DNA from: Thermocrispum agreste DSM 44070
GTDB taxonomy: Bacteria; Actinomycetota; Actinomycetes; Mycobacteriales; Pseudonocardiaceae
Length of the DNA stretch: 64,000 bases
NCBI RefSeq assembly: GCF_000427905.1
Contig: NZ_KE386604.1
Span: forward strand, 891,606-955,605
Direction of reading: 5' to 3'
This document shows positions 43,525-51,690 of this stretch, piece after piece. The position numbers were made by a program, and so were the translations under genes. The notes under the pieces are model-generated. The model was given only the letters and a program-made list of their open reading frames with translations. It did no database searches and had not been told where the DNA came from. Each line of letters opens with the position of its first letter. Position 1 is the first letter of the stretch.

Positions 43525-43920
43525 GCGGACGAGTTGGCAGGGCGGCCGCGGCCGGGAGCGCTCCTCCCGGTCGAGGAAAGTCCGGACTCCGCAGGGCAGG
43601 GTGGTTGCTAACGGCAACCCGGGGTGACCCGCGGGACAGTGCCACAGAAAACAGACCGCCTGGGCCCGGTGCTCAGGTAAGGGTGAAACGGTGGTGTAAG
43701 AGACCACCAGCGTCCCGGGTGACCGGGGCGGCTCGGTAAACCCCACCCGGAGCAAGGCCAAGAGGGCGCCCACCAGGGCGCCTGCGCGAGCGACAGGGCG
43801 GCCCGTCCTGCTCGCGGGTAGGCCGCTAGAGCCTGTCGGCGACGGCAGGCCCAGATGGATGGCCGCCACCCGAAGTACACCTTCGGGTACAGAATCCGGC
43901 TTACATGCCAACTCGTCCGC
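43525..43920 (+). ncRNA. rnpB: RNase P RNA (class A)
   Basis: The catalytic RNA of RNase P, which trims the 5' leader of precursor tRNAs. The ends pair perfectly: GCGGACGAGTTGGC (43525-43538) with GCCAACTCGTCCGC (43907-43920), forming helix P1. Universally conserved elements appear in order: GAGGAAAGTCCGG (CR-I), ACAGAAA, GGTAAACCCC-type J segments, AGATGGATGGCCGCC and ACAGAATCCGGCTTA (CR-V). The roughly 396-nt length is normal for actinobacteria. A promoter is positioned immediately upstream. Confidence 0.97.
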
Positions 43921-44268
43921 CCGCTACTCTCCGTATCGGATTCGGTACTGGCGAGGTGGTGAGACAGGTGGGCGACGGCATGTCGCGGCGGGCACCGCGC
44001 GGCCCGCTCGCGGGAGGAGGTGCTGCTCCGATCCAGTGGTTTCCGGGCTCCGATGCTGATGGTGGCGGTGTGGTCCGCACTATTGAATGCGGCCTGAGGG
44101 TCGTCACAATGCAGTGATGACGAGCAGCTCGAGCGGGCCGACGACTTAACAGAACGGGATCGGAAGGCTACCTTAGGTGACGGAACTGGCGACCCTGACG
44201 ACCTGGACCGGCAGCGGGGCACGTGCGATGCTCCGCTTGGACACACTCCTCGCACTACGGAGTTCACG
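43921..44268 (+). other. Intergenic region between rnpB and the type IV-like operon
   Basis: About 350 bases with no credible gene. It contains a good promoter for the downstream operon (44146-44174) and a short GC hairpin near 43988-44008 that might end rnpB transcription. The open frames present have no family resemblance. No direct repeat of the rnpB 3' end and no integrase are seen, so there is no visible attachment site. Confidence 0.6.
44146..44174 (+). promoter_or_regulatory. Promoter of the type IV secretion-like operon
   Basis: TTAACA (44146-44151) and TACCTT (44169-44174) are separated by 17 bases, a near-consensus sigma-70-type promoter for an actinobacterium. It leaves a leader of about 90 bases before the first ATG at 44269. 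Confidence 0.55.
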
Positions 44269-44541
44269 ATGAGCACCATGACCACCCTGGCCGACGTGGT
44301 AGCGCAGGGCAAGGAGATCAGCACCGGCGGGCTGCAGCTGTGGCTGCAGGAGAACGTCGTTCCGTTGCTGCTGCTCGCCGTGGCCGTACTGCTGCTGTGG
44401 ATCGGCGGAGGGAAGGGCGACAACGCCGGTGTGATGCGCCGGGTGGGCGGCGTGGTGGTCGCGCTGGCCATCATCGGGTTCGCGGTGTCCGGCGCCGGGG
44501 TGGACATCGGAGAGTGGCTCTCCGGTCTGTTCACGGGCTAA
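44269..44541 (+). CDS. Small two-helix membrane protein (VirB2/TrbC-sized)
   Basis: A 90-residue protein with an amphipathic N-terminal helix (LADVVAQGKEIS) and two membrane helices (about 31-46 and 58-76) joined by a short basic, Gly-rich loop (GGGKGDNAGVMRR). First of seven genes that read as a type IV secretion operon, it has the size and topology of VirB2/TrbC-type pilin subunits, but no sequence hallmark proves that. The ATG follows GGAG at 44259. Function as a pilus or channel subunit is inference from size, order and neighbours. Confidence 0.65.
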   Translation: MSTMTTLADVVAQGKEISTGGLQLWLQENVVPLLLLAVAVLLLWIGGGKGDNAGVMRRVGGVVVALAIIGFAVSGAGVDIGEWLSGLFTG

Positions 44542-44554
44542 AGCAGGGATCTGA

Positions 44555-45055
44555 GTGCGCATACGAACCGACGACGAGGTGTACCGAGTCGACGCGGTGT
44601 GGCTCGGGCCGCCCAAGGCTACCTTCCCCTGGCGTGCGCGCTACGTCGCCTGGGGCGTGGGGGCCGTGGTGTTCCTCCTGGTGCTCACGGCCGAACGGCA
44701 GCTGGGCATCAAGTTCGGGTTCTTCTCCACGGCGTGGGCAGTCGTCATCACGATCGCGATCACCCGGCTGATCACCTCGCGCATCGGGCACGAGCGCCCG
44801 TTGGGATCCGTGCTGGTGATGGCGTTCCGCGAGCTGAACACACCACGGGAGCGGGTGTCCGGGGAAGGCGGCGCGGTCAGCGCGAGCAAGGTGCGGGTGC
44901 GTGCCGAGCGCCCGCGCCCGCGGCCCAAGACCGCCCGGCGTCCCGCGGCCCCGGTCTCGCACCGCGGGCCGGTACCCGCGACCCAGTACCACTACCACCG
45001 TCAGCAGTCGCACTATCCGCAGTGGGGTCAGCAGCAGATGTGGGCAGGGAGGTAG
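44555..45055 (+). CDS. VirB3/PrgI-like membrane protein
   Basis: A 166-residue protein with two closely spaced membrane helices (about 31-48 and 58-75) followed by a cytosolic Arg/Pro-rich stretch and a Tyr/His/Gln-rich tail (YHYHRQQSHYPQWGQQQ). Its place directly before the VirB4-like ATPase is that of VirB3 or PrgI proteins in type IV secretion operons, which anchor the ATPase to the membrane. GTG at 44555 lies 13 bases after the previous gene. The unusual tail has no assigned role. No direct motif confirms the family. Confidence 0.65.
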   Translation: MRIRTDDEVYRVDAVWLGPPKATFPWRARYVAWGVGAVVFLLVLTAERQLGIKFGFFSTAWAVVITIAITRLITSRIGHERPLGSVLVMAFRELNTPRERVSGEGGAVSASKVRVRAERPRPRPKTARRPAAPVSHRGPVPATQYHYHRQQSHYPQWGQQQMWAGR

Positions 45056-45058
45056 CGC

Positions 45059-47998
45059 GTGTTCGGCCGCGGCAAGAGGCAAGGGGGTGACCCCGGGCAG
45101 CCGGCGCCACGGCAGCGCTCGGGCGGCAAGTCCGGGCGCAGACATACCGCGCGGCGCAAGAGCAGCCGGCTTCCGGGTGAGGCGCAGATTCCCGCCTACA
45201 CCCCGTCGATCGCAGCCCGCAGTATCGACGGGCATCTGGTGCGCACGTCGACAGAGATCTATGCCTGGTACCGGCTCGCCCCGCAGCGGTGGTCCTTCCG
45301 GTCGGACGCGCAGCGCCGGGACCTGATCGCGGCCATCGCCGGCCAGTACGCCGAACTGCAGGGACGCTGGCTGCACCTGCGCGTCACCACGCGCCCGTAC
45401 CCGATCCGCATGTGGGCCGAGGCGCACGTGCACAACGCGATCAACCGGCTGCCGGACGTGCCGGGCGCGCTGTCGTTCGACGACTACCTGATCGGCGAGC
45501 AGCAGCAGGTGCTCGGTCGCTCGATGGCCGAGAAGGAGGTCTACCTCGGCGTCCAGGTGCAGACCCGCAGCACCGTGGACCGGGTGGTGGAGCGCACCGC
45601 GCCGCTGCTGCGCAAGATCCTGCCGGAGGCGGTCGACGCCGAGCTGATCGCGCTCGATTCCGAGATCGAGCACCTGGACCAGATCATCGGCGGCCCAGGG
45701 CTGGAAGGTCGGCCGGCCACCGCGGCGGAGATGTCCTGGCTGATGCACCGGTCGTGTGCGCTGGGCTTGCCCGCGCCGCGCAGCATGCCCGCCGTCCCGG
45801 GCACCTCGTGGGAGCCGGAGGACCTCGCCTCGTTCACCGATGCGGCGGACTTCTACGCCGAGCCGTATGCGCCGACGCTGACGGTGCGCGGCCGCACCGG
45901 GTCCAACGCCGGGGTGAGCAGCCATGTCGTGGTGCTGACCGTCGGGCAGATGCACGGCCTGCAGATCCCGGAGGTGGACGACCCCTGGGTGCAGCACGCC
46001 GACCGGCTTCCGGTCCCGGTCGAGTGGTCCGCCCGGATCTACGTGCGCAGGCCGGAGGAGGTCGCAGGCGAGCTCGGCAGGCAGATGAACAAGGTGCGCT
46101 CCCAGGTCAAGCACTACACCGAGGAGCACGAGCTGGAGCCGCCGCAGTCGCTGGCCCGCCAGGCGTCCCGGGTGCTGGAGATCGACGACGAGATGACCTC
46201 CGGCTTCACCGCGCTGGCCACCAGGGTGTACTCGTGGTGGCGGCTGGCGGTCTCCGGGCAGACCGAGCGGGAGGCGCTGCGGTACGCGCAGCAGCTGCTC
46301 GAGCTGTACAAGCCGAAGATCGCGATCGAGCACCCCGAGGCGCAGTACGCGCTGGCCAGGGAGTTCATCCCCGGCGAGCCGATCGCGTCCAGTGCGTACA
46401 AGCGGCGCGGCTCGGTGGTGTGGGCCGCCGCCGCGGTGCCCACGGCGACCGCCGAGGTCGGTGACCGGCGCGGCATCCTGCTCGGCGAGACGTGCACGGC
46501 CACTCGCCGCCCGGTGGCGTGGGACCCGTGGATGGCCCAGGAGGTCAGGGACGGGTCCGGGTTGACCGCGATGGTGGCCGGCCTGGGTGGCGGGAAGTCG
46601 TTCCTCGGCGGCGGCATCGTGTACAAGACGCTGCGGTCCGGGGCGCACTGGACGATCCTGGACCCGTCCGGTCCGTTGTCGGCGCTGTGCGACCTGCCGG
46701 AGCTGCGGCCGTTCGCCCGGCCCATCAACCTGCTCAACGCCCAGCCGGGCATCCTCAACCCGTACCGGGTGGTGGCCGAGCCGCAGCTGGAACACTTCAT
46801 GGACGAGGAGGATCCGGAGCGCGCCTGGCGCCGTGAGTGCGCGCTGGCGGGCGCCACCCGCAGGCGCCTGGTGCTGGACGTGCTGACCGGTGTGCTGCCG
46901 TACGAAGTGGCCAGGTTGCCGCAAACGCGCATCGTGCTGCTGCGGGCGGTCCGCGCGGTTGGCGGCCGGTACGACGCCAACCCCGGTCAGGTCATCGACG
47001 CGCTGCGCCGGGACGCCAGCGAGCACCACGACCACGCGGTGGTGGTCGCCGACTTCCTCGACGAGCTGCGTGAGCGCATGACGTTGCTGATCCCGGAGTC
47101 GGACGACGACGACCCGTACTCCGGTGCGCGGGACGACCGGCTGACGGTGCTGACCATGGCCGGGCTGACGCTGCCGAAGGACGGCGTCGGCCGGGAGCAC
47201 TGGACCGACGCCGAAGCCCTCGGTGTGGAGATGCTCAATCTGGCGGCCTGGCTCACCCAGCGGTCGGTGTACGAGCGGCCGAAGGAGGAGCGCAAGGGCG
47301 TCTGGATCGACGAGGCGTTCTTCCTGTCCGAGGTGCCGACCGGACGGGTCCTGATGAACCGTTTCGCCCGTGACTCCCGTAAGTGGAATGTGCGAGTGCT
47401 GCTCAGCTCACAGGTGCCAGCGGACTTCCTGCGCATCCAGGGCTTCGTCTCGCTCCTCGACTCGGTGTTCGTCGGCAGGCTGGACGACGAGGAAGTCCAG
47501 GCGGACGCGTTGCGCCTGCTCAAGGTGCCGGTGGGCGTCGGGTACGAGCAAGTGATCGCGGCACTCGGCCGCAGGCCGGGCGCTGCCCGGTCCACCGAAC
47601 GCGACCGGGAGCCGCGGCAGTTCATCTTCAACGACGGCGCGGGTGGCATCGAGCGCATCCGGGTCGACTTCTCCGGTCCGCATCTTGATCACCTGCGCGC
47701 GGCGCTCGACACCACCCCGGGTGCCATGCCCAGGGCGGCTGCGCCCGTGCGCGAGGACCAGCCGCCCGCCGAGCAGGGCACGCAGGCGGCGGCGCAGCAG
47801 CCTGCGCCGCCGGTGGCGGACGAGGACTTCGAGCGCGCGGCGGAGCGCGAGCTGGGTCTGTCCGAGGACGCCATCCAGGTCGAGGCCGTGGCGGAGAACG
47901 GTGCGGTCCGCGCAGGCCAAGGCGAAGCACGTCCGGAGCAGGCTCACGCGAAGGTCGGCCGGACCGAGTCCGGCGGGCCCGGCAGGGATGCCGCATGA
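45059..47998 (+). CDS. VirB4/TraC-like ATPase
   Basis: A 979-residue ATPase, the energy source of the presumed secretion apparatus. A basic N-terminus is followed by a VirB4-type N-domain, and the C-terminal RecA-like domain has Walker A GLGGGKSF (Lys513), a Walker B ending in WIDEAFF (Asp751, Glu752) and a later LLSSQVPADFL, typical of the VirB4/TraC group rather than the FtsK-like TraB of Streptomyces conjugation. The last 110 residues are acidic, Gln/Ala-rich and probably disordered. The stop overlaps the next start (ATGA at 47995-47998). Substrate unknown. Confidence 0.85.
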   Translation: MFGRGKRQGGDPGQPAPRQRSGGKSGRRHTARRKSSRLPGEAQIPAYTPSIAARSIDGHLVRTSTEIYAWYRLAPQRWSFRSDAQRRDLIAAIAGQYAELQGRWLHLRVTTRPYPIRMWAEAHVHNAINRLPDVPGALSFDDYLIGEQQQVLGRSMAEKEVYLGVQVQTRSTVDRVVERTAPLLRKILPEAVDAELIALDSEIEHLDQIIGGPGLEGRPATAAEMSWLMHRSCALGLPAPRSMPAVPGTSWEPEDLASFTDAADFYAEPYAPTLTVRGRTGSNAGVSSHVVVLTVGQMHGLQIPEVDDPWVQHADRLPVPVEWSARIYVRRPEEVAGELGRQMNKVRSQVKHYTEEHELEPPQSLARQASRVLEIDDEMTSGFTALATRVYSWWRLAVSGQTEREALRYAQQLLELYKPKIAIEHPEAQYALAREFIPGEPIASSAYKRRGSVVWAAAAVPTATAEVGDRRGILLGETCTATRRPVAWDPWMAQEVRDGSGLTAMVAGLGGGKSFLGGGIVYKTLRSGAHWTILDPSGPLSALCDLPELRPFARPINLLNAQPGILNPYRVVAEPQLEHFMDEEDPERAWRRECALAGATRRRLVLDVLTGVLPYEVARLPQTRIVLLRAVRAVGGRYDANPGQVIDALRRDASEHHDHAVVVADFLDELRERMTLLIPESDDDDPYSGARDDRLTVLTMAGLTLPKDGVGREHWTDAEALGVEMLNLAAWLTQRSVYERPKEERKGVWIDEAFFLSEVPTGRVLMNRFARDSRKWNVRVLLSSQVPADFLRIQGFVSLLDSVFVGRLDDEEVQADALRLLKVPVGVGYEQVIAALGRRPGAARSTERDREPRQFIFNDGAGGIERIRVDFSGPHLDHLRAALDTTPGAMPRAAAPVREDQPPAEQGTQAAAQQPAPPVADEDFERAAERELGLSEDAIQVEAVAENGAVRAGQGEARPEQAHAKVGRTESGGPGRDAA

Positions 47999-50052
47999 CC
48001 GGGCTGCTGGTCACGGTGGCGCTGGTCGCCGCCGTTGCCGCAGTCCGGGCGGCGCGCCGCGCCGCCAGGACCGGCACACCCCGCTCGCGTGCGCTGGTGG
48101 TGGTGATCGCCATCCTGGCGTTCAACGTCGTGCTGGGCGCGACGCCGGCGATGGCGCAGCAGTGTGGTGAGCCGCCCAACCCGGAGCGTCCCGGCACCGG
48201 CATGGTCGGCGCCTTGGACTCGGCCGAAGCGCGAGGGGAGAAGGGCAGCGCCTACCGCGATTACGGCTACGCCGGCATGGTGTGGCACGTCTACCAGACC
48301 GATTGCGGGCCGCTGTCCGGCGTCACCGACGCCAACACCACGCTGGACACCTGGGCGGGCAATCAGCTGTTCAACGTCGCCAAGGTCATCGTCGGCGCGA
48401 CGAACGGCCTGCACTACACGGTGATGGAAGGTGGCCTGTTCGATCCCATCTACAAGGCGATCGAAAAGGGCACCGAGGCGGTCTACAACAACATCTACGT
48501 CCAGTTCTTCGGGCTGGCCGCGCTGCTGCTGGCGATCTGGCTGTTCCGGCACATCTGGAACGGCGATCTGGCCACGGTGAGCAAGAAGGCGCTGTTCGCC
48601 ATCGGGGCAGTGTGGCTGGCGTCGTCGTCGTTCGCACTGTTGTCGTACATCGACGACGTGGACCGGGCCATCGTGCGCACCACCACCGGCATCCAGGCCG
48701 GCTTCGTCGACGAGTCCGAGGAGCGTGTGGTGCGGCACGTGCTGCCGACCAACCTGCACCGGGAGATCGTCTACAAGAACTGGCTGCGTGGCGAGTTCGG
48801 CAAGGTGGATTCCCGGGAAGCGCGCAAGCACGGCAGGGCCCTGCTGGACGCCCAGGCGTTCACCTGGCGTGAGATGGCGCGTGGCGACGACGGCGACGAG
48901 GCGGTCATCCGGCAGAAGAACGCCGAGTTCAAGCGGGTGGCCAACGACCTGGGACCGGCGGCGGGCTACTTCACCGGCGAGGACGGCTCGCGAACCGGGG
49001 CGGGCTTCATCGCGCTGCTGCAGAGCATGGCGTACTCGCTGTTCCAGCTGCTGGCGAAGGCCGCGGTGCTGCTGGCGCAGGTGCTGATCCGGTTGCTCAC
49101 GCTGACCGCGCCGCTGCTCGGCCTGATCGCCATCCTGCACCACGACACGTTGCGCAAAGTCGGCAAGGTGGTCGGCACGGTCGCGTTCAACCTCGTCGTG
49201 CTGTCCGTGCTGGCCGGTATCCACGCGCTGCTGCTCAACGCCATCTTCGCGGCCTCGGGAACGCTGTCGATGCTGACCCAGGTGGCCATCGCGGGCATCG
49301 TCACCATCCTGATGTTCGTCGTCGGCCGCCCGGTGCGCCGCCTGTGGCAGATGGTGGACGTCACCACGCGGGCCGTGGGCTCCGCGCTGCCCGCATCGCC
49401 CGGCCTCCTGTCGCGGTTCCGTCGCAAGCCGGACGGGCCGTCGCCACAGGACGAGTTCTGGCAGAACGTGCGTGCGATGGACGACACCTCGGTCGAGGCG
49501 CCGGGAGCGCTGGGCACCGCGACCGCGTCCGGGCGCCGACTGCGGCCGGAAGGCGGTGGCCAGATGATCACCGCGACGGCGCAGCGCCTGGACGGCCGGA
49601 AGGCCCTGGCCGCTGCGGGAACCCCGGACGCCGCCAGGATGGCCTTCACCGGGCCGCCCACCGGGGGCAGCGCCCAGCAGGTCCGCGCCGCCTTGCCGCA
49701 GGCGCCGCGGCGGCCGGACGTGACCACGGCGTGGGAGCCCCGGATCCCGAGCCAGCCGGTCAGCCGGGGCTATCTCGACGCGGAGCAAGTGGTCGTGCCT
49801 TCGCGGATCCTCGGGGCGTCCTCGGCGAACGGCTACCAGCCGGAGGCGCAGGCCCCCCAGGTGGAGCCGCCGCGCAGGCAGGCGCAGCCGTACGTGAGCG
49901 CCGCCGCGGCGATGAGCCCGCCGGATCGGCCGGAACCGCGCCGGGTGGATCCCGAACTGGTCAACGGCAAACCCGTCTACGTGCTGTACCGGCCTTCCCG
50001 CGGCCTGGAGGTCCGGCAGGCCGTTCGTGACACGGATGCGGTGGTGAGGTGA
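47995..50052 (+). CDS. Polytopic membrane protein (VirB6/TrbL-like)
   Basis: A 685-residue membrane protein. It begins with hydrophobic segments and an AMAQQ signal-like site (about residues 35-55), an outside region with cysteines (QQCGEPP, TDCGPL), then five or so membrane helices between about 165 and 450 (for example FFGLAALLLAIWLF, LTAPLLGLIAIL, IAGIVTILMFVVG). The last 230 residues are soluble, Pro/Arg/Ala-rich and probably cytosolic. Topology and place after the VirB4-like gene fit VirB6/TrbL, the inner-membrane channel component. The large tail is unusual and may bind partners. Confidence 0.72.
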   Translation: MTGLLVTVALVAAVAAVRAARRAARTGTPRSRALVVVIAILAFNVVLGATPAMAQQCGEPPNPERPGTGMVGALDSAEARGEKGSAYRDYGYAGMVWHVYQTDCGPLSGVTDANTTLDTWAGNQLFNVAKVIVGATNGLHYTVMEGGLFDPIYKAIEKGTEAVYNNIYVQFFGLAALLLAIWLFRHIWNGDLATVSKKALFAIGAVWLASSSFALLSYIDDVDRAIVRTTTGIQAGFVDESEERVVRHVLPTNLHREIVYKNWLRGEFGKVDSREARKHGRALLDAQAFTWREMARGDDGDEAVIRQKNAEFKRVANDLGPAAGYFTGEDGSRTGAGFIALLQSMAYSLFQLLAKAAVLLAQVLIRLLTLTAPLLGLIAILHHDTLRKVGKVVGTVAFNLVVLSVLAGIHALLLNAIFAASGTLSMLTQVAIAGIVTILMFVVGRPVRRLWQMVDVTTRAVGSALPASPGLLSRFRRKPDGPSPQDEFWQNVRAMDDTSVEAPGALGTATASGRRLRPEGGGQMITATAQRLDGRKALAAAGTPDAARMAFTGPPTGGSAQQVRAALPQAPRRPDVTTAWEPRIPSQPVSRGYLDAEQVVVPSRILGASSANGYQPEAQAPQVEPPRRQAQPYVSAAAAMSPPDRPEPRRVDPELVNGKPVYVLYRPSRGLEVRQAVRDTDAVVR

Positions 50053-50056
50053 GGAG

Positions 50057-50641
50057 ATGCCGATCCGCACCAACAGGGGCCGGGCCGCGGTCTACCGGCG
50101 CATCTGGGGCGCACCGCTGCGGTCGCCGAAGCACCTGATCGCCACGGTGGTCGTGCTGGTGGCGTTGATCGCGTCGGCAGGCTTTCTGCTGCCCAAGGTG
50201 CTGCCGGGCAAGGCCGGCCAGCAGGAGCCCAGGAACACCGCGGGAACGGTCGAACAGACCACCACGACCACGACCCCCAAGGTGACCGAGACCAGGCTCA
50301 CGGCGTCGCCGTTGACCCCGAAGTCGGCGCCGCCCGCCTCGGAGGCGTTGCTGGCGGCCCGCAAGTGGGCAGAGGCATGGGTCGAACACCCCCGCGGTAC
50401 CACCAAGGCGAAGTGGCTGGCGCGGCTGCGACCGCTCACCACCGAGGAGTACCTGCCGCAACTGCGCACCGTCGACCTGCGCAACATCCCCGCGACCAAG
50501 GTCACCGGCACGGTGCGCCCGGTGCACAGCACCCGCAGCTCGGTTCAGGTTCGCGTGCCCACCGACGGCCCGACGCTGCTGATCACGGTGATCAAGAGGC
50601 CGGACGGCTGGCGCGTCAACGAGTACACCGAGGGGGAATGA
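50057..50641 (+). CDS. VirB8/TcpC-like bitopic protein
   Basis: A 194-residue protein with a short basic cytosolic N-terminus, one membrane helix (about residues 29-50), a Thr/Pro-rich linker (TVEQTTTTTTPKVTETR) and a C-terminal alpha/beta domain (ALLAARKWAEAWVEHP, VPTDGPTLLITVIKRPDGWRVNEY) that looks like the NTF2-like domain of VirB8 and TcpC. Those proteins scaffold the inner-membrane complex of type IV systems in Gram-negatives and Gram-positives. It lies four bases after the VirB6-like gene. The assignment is by architecture; sequence identity to TcpC cannot be measured here. Confidence 0.65.
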   Translation: MPIRTNRGRAAVYRRIWGAPLRSPKHLIATVVVLVALIASAGFLLPKVLPGKAGQQEPRNTAGTVEQTTTTTTPKVTETRLTASPLTPKSAPPASEALLAARKWAEAWVEHPRGTTKAKWLARLRPLTTEEYLPQLRTVDLRNIPATKVTGTVRPVHSTRSSVQVRVPTDGPTLLITVIKRPDGWRVNEYTEGE

Positions 50642-50644
50642 GAC

Positions 50645-51643
50645 GTGCGCGCCGGCGTCCTGATGGGTGGCTGCCTCGCCGTCTTGTTCGCACTGATCAC
50701 CAGCGTGGTGATGGTCGTCGACGTGGTGTCGCAGAGCGAGCGGGCCGCCGCCCAGGGCATTGCTCCGGCCAGCTGCGACGCGATGATCGGCCCGACCAAT
50801 CCCGGCGACCGGCAGGCCGGGGCGGCGGCCGCGAGCAAGCTGGACGACGAGCAGCTGCGCACGGTGCAGCAGATCATCGCCATCGGCAAGGAGCGCGATC
50901 TCAGCCCGCGCGCATGGCAGATCGCCATCCAGGCCGGGATGACCGAGTCGGGCCTGCGCAACCTGAACTACGGCGACCGGGACTCGCTCGGCATCTTCCA
51001 GATGCGGCCGTCGATGGGCTGGGGCACGCCCGCGCAGGTCACCGACCCCGAGTACGCGATCAACAAGTTCTACAACGTGCTCCAGGGCGTGCCGAACTGG
51101 GAGAGCATGCGCCCCGGCGACGCCGCCCAGGCGGTCGAACGGTCGGCCTTCCCGGATCGCTACCACCGGTGGGAGGCGATGGCCGTCTACCTGGTGGAAA
51201 ACCTCGGCAAGGTCTCTGACGCCAGCGGGTGCGGCCGCGGCACCGGCAACCTGCTGCCGCCCAACCCGAGGGCGGCCAAGGCGATCGAGTTCGCGCTCTC
51301 CCAGCGCGGCAAGCCGTACGTGTGGGGTGCCACCGGACCGAACGCCTACGACTGCTCCGGGCTGATGCTGCGCGCCTACGAGGCGGCCGGCATCACCCTG
51401 CCGCGTGTGTCCCGTGATCAGTACAAGGCGGGCGCGATGCTCCCGATCGAGCGAGCCAAACCGGGCGACCTGGTGTTCTGGGCCTACGACAAGTCGAACC
51501 CCGCCACCATTCACCACGTGGCGATGTACCTGGGCAACGGGCGGATCGTCGAGGCACAGCAGAGCGGTGTCCCGGTGCACACCAGGAAAATCGACTTCAA
51601 CGAGCCCGAGTTGCTGCCTGTCGCGGTGCGGCCCGGGGTATAA
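50645..51643 (+). CDS. Transglycosylase-like + NlpC/P60 cell-wall hydrolase
   Basis: A 332-residue envelope hydrolase. An N-terminal membrane helix or signal (residues 5-27) precedes a goose-type/SLT-like lytic region (about 75-190: AIQAGMTESGLRNLNYG, SLGIFQMRPS, with Glu in TESG as probable catalytic residue). An NlpC/P60 (C40) endopeptidase domain follows (GKPYVWGATGPNAYDCSGLM with Cys237, IHHVAMYLGNGRIVEA with the His). Such double hydrolases open peptidoglycan for type IV complexes (VirB1/Tcp G-like). The GTG is three bases after the VirB8-like gene. Confidence 0.85.
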   Translation: MRAGVLMGGCLAVLFALITSVVMVVDVVSQSERAAAQGIAPASCDAMIGPTNPGDRQAGAAAASKLDDEQLRTVQQIIAIGKERDLSPRAWQIAIQAGMTESGLRNLNYGDRDSLGIFQMRPSMGWGTPAQVTDPEYAINKFYNVLQGVPNWESMRPGDAAQAVERSAFPDRYHRWEAMAVYLVENLGKVSDASGCGRGTGNLLPPNPRAAKAIEFALSQRGKPYVWGATGPNAYDCSGLMLRAYEAAGITLPRVSRDQYKAGAMLPIERAKPGDLVFWAYDKSNPATIHHVAMYLGNGRIVEAQQSGVPVHTRKIDFNEPELLPVAVRPGV

Positions 51644-51690
51644 CGACAGCAAGAGCAAAGCGCACCGACACGACGACGAGGCGGCTGACC

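Noticed and set aside
43525..44268. Mobile-element insertion site at the rnpB 3' end
   Set aside because: No integrase, no duplicated rnpB end and no direct repeats flank the type IV-like operon.
47944..50073. Long antisense frame across the VirB6-like gene
   Set aside because: Arg/Gln/His-rich low-complexity product and no start signal; the + strand frame has membrane helices and coupled neighbours.
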